Source: Callaeas wilsoni (lineage: Eukaryota; Chordata; Aves; Passeriformes; Callaeidae). From it: 64,000 bases of DNA. Positions 61,931 to 64,000 of the stretch are shown piece after piece. Made by a program: the position numbers and the translations under genes. The stretch spans positions 434,001 through 498,000 of the forward strand of contig VWPU01002093.1 in the NCBI GenBank assembly GCA_013398955.1, written 5' to 3'. Within the stretch, counting starts at the first letter, position 1; the number at the start of each line of letters is the position of its first letter. The notes beneath the pieces are model-generated. The model did not search any database and was not told the DNA's origin. It saw nothing but the letters and a program-made list of their open reading frames with translations.

Positions 61931-64000
61931 TGAAGAACTCTGCTCAGTGTTCCACCAATACCTGGTATTTTAGGGCAAGGCAGACAGAAACACAGGCAGT
62001 GGCATGGAGCCAGTGAAGGATGGAAAGTTGCAGTGCACAGACACTCCCTTTCCAGCCCCTTTAGGTCACATTCTCAGCTCCTGAAGCAAGAAATCTTTGG
62101 CAGCTCCAGTGACATTGTGGGTACTCTGTAGTCAGACTTGCTACGAATGCAATTCATTTTCCTATAAAAGCCTAATCCTTCTTTGGATGCTACTGAATAT
62201 TTCCCTTCAACGATTTGCTGCAGCAGTGAAGTCCCTATTAAATACACACAAAACAATCACGTATGGCAAGTAAAGAAAAAGCCCCTGAGCTCACGTATTT
62301 CATCATATTTTCTTCTACTTATAAACCAAATAACCACAGTCTGTCATCTCTCTTCCTGCAGAATAATCACAAACACACTTGAATGCCTGAAGTGATTTAC
62401 CCTTCTTTAGTCCTTTTTCATTTCATCTATAGCTTTTCAGGCTCCCAACAAACTAAAGGAAGAAAAAATCAAAACTAATAAAGAGGTCAAATATCAGCCA
62501 CACAGGTACCATTCAGCACATCATCAACACCTGGAGGTGTCACATATTCACAACAGAGATGATTTGTCCCCATTCCTTCCCCCCTGCAGGTTTTGTTTGT
62601 GCCATTCTGGCGAGGTAAATGAATTAGAGTAACAGCAAATGTTAAGCTAAGAGCAAAGCTCACCAAAAAAGGGTCTGAATAACATCAGGACTTGCACAGA
62701 GGCACCCGCCCAACCCGCCTCTAACACATGCTCCTTTCAGCAGCCAGGGCTGGCTTTGAACCGTTAAAGAACAATCCTGAGAGACCAGCAGTCACGGGCA
62801 ATCCATGCAGTTTGCTTTCCAGGCAATCTATTGCAGCTCCCAGAAAACACGACAAATGCACCCCTCTAGATATACATGCCCTAGAGAGGCAAGAGATTTA
62901 CTTTCACGTCCTGCACTAGGACCAAATCACAGAACAAGTGGCTCCCAGCTGGCCTTGCAGCTGGCAAAGCAGTTCGTTTTCAAGATGCAGTTCACAGCAG
63001 GCAAAATGGCAACATCTCTATTTGGCTGTAGAGATATTGCAGCACTTTATAAAACTGACATACTTGCCAGCATCCACTAAAAGAAGTCACCACTTCCACT
63101 TCAAACCAGATTTATATCGTGCCAAAAAAATAAAAAACCCTTAAAAAAAAACCCTAAAAAAACCCCCAAATTTAAAAAAAAAAAAAAACAAACAAAAAAA
63201 ACTTTTTGCAAGAAAAATTCTATGTTTTGCCTTTTTTTTTTAATTGGGAAGCATTTGTCAAACACTAGCAAGCATATACATCTATTCATCCTGTTTGTAG
63301 GAAGGGTCCACATAAAAACTAATTTTAGCTTTGTAAGACTGCTTTCCACGGAACCTGTAGTCAATAGAGATGGGCTCTTCCAGAGGACAATTTGGAGCCA
63401 GAACTATGTTGGCAAAATGGTCCTCTGGAGCAGACTCTCTCACGTGCTAACGACCATTGAGTAGGGGTAGGTAGTCTCCCCAGTCTGAAATTATCCTTCA
63501 GGAATAATTCCTCCTCTCCTCATACTGACTTCTTCACACATACCAGTACTCACAACTTTTCCAGAGCCAGCAGGGCGTGACACCAACCACCAAGGCCTGC
63601 ACGTGGGGACTGATTCATCACAGCAGAGCCATTAGAAGGAAATGCATTAGTCTTAATGGCAAGAACTGCACATTCACACGGTCTCTTCCCAAAAAAGTTC
63701 TTAAATCCTGTGGGAGACATATGTCTGGAACAGCAAAACCAGTACAAGCAGACACTGTTCTGTGACTGACAATTCAGCAATCCCTTGTCCAGACAGAATT
63801 TACTATAACAAACTCTGCCTTGCTATTTCACCTATCTCTTAGTGTTTGTTTCCAGGCTGCAGTTACCAACACCTTTCAGCCTTGAACAGAAGATTTTCAT
63901 TAATCCTCCACACATATTCATTCAAAATGTGCTGGTTCCCTCCTTTTCCGCTGCCCAGACCAGATGGACGGGAGGTCCTCAGTCCGGAGAGGCAAATCCC
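61931..64000. other. Non-coding DNA with a long A-rich run
   Basis: Contains the A-rich run at 63124-63201. No gene or transposon recognised up to the window end. Confidence 0.5.
63124..63201. repeat. A-rich run with interspersed CCC blocks
   Basis: Long A runs are broken by CCC-type blocks (aaaccctt, aaccctaa, aacccccaaa), giving a loosely repeating A(n)CCC(n) pattern. The unit length varies, so it is not a true telomere-type array. Possibly a slippage product from a decayed retroposon tail. Confidence 0.75.

Noticed and set aside
1..64000. tRNA, rRNA, snoRNA, microRNA, CRISPR, LTR retrovirus or operon-like clusters
   Set aside because: I searched by eye for tRNA B-box words, common conserved microRNA seeds, regular spacer-repeat arrays, LTR ends and clustered same-strand frames and found none. 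A covariance-model scan would be needed to exclude small RNAs.

Overview
This window looks like non-coding DNA from a bird nuclear genome. The diagnosis rests on the repeats. At 14047-15118 there is an avian-type CR1 retrotransposon, and several older CR1 relatives and one MIR-like SINE of amniote age are present. There are no Alu or L1 copies, no bacterial-style dense coding, and AT-rich single-copy DNA fills the rest. I found no exon that I can assign to a known protein, no rRNA, no tRNA, no CRISPR array and no operon. The longest open frames (184-200 codons) do not resemble any family I know and are left out as genes.

Layout. Positions 1-15120 hold most of the repeats: an internal CR1 piece at the left edge, a MIR-like SINE at about 1305-1440, two small CR1 ends at 2563-2645 and 2900-3110, a 1.25-kb ancient CR1/L3-like copy at 7805-9060, a probable CR1 end at 11225-11560, and the best preserved CR1 at 14047-15118. 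Positions 15120-30960 are mostly single copy. A second ancient CR1/L3-like copy lies at 30965-31860. From 31860 to 64000 I recognise no transposable element, only simple repeats, a 0.6-kb pyrimidine-rich tract (45440-46031) and several patches that read like conserved regulatory DNA.

What stands out. (1) At 6629-6768 a 47-bp sequence is tandemly duplicated, and a 45-bp copy of DNA from 1.9 kb upstream (4749-4793) sits between the copies. This is a clear footprint of template-switching repair. (2) Seven of eight retroelement fragments lie on the minus strand, which would fit the intron of a plus-strand gene. (3) The right half is about 32 kb without recognisable transposons. (4) There is a palindromic homeodomain/RFX-like site at 61792-61820 and a 9-CpG cluster at 22454-22536. 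I see no evidence of a novel multi-gene system here, and the regulatory calls are inference from motif content only.
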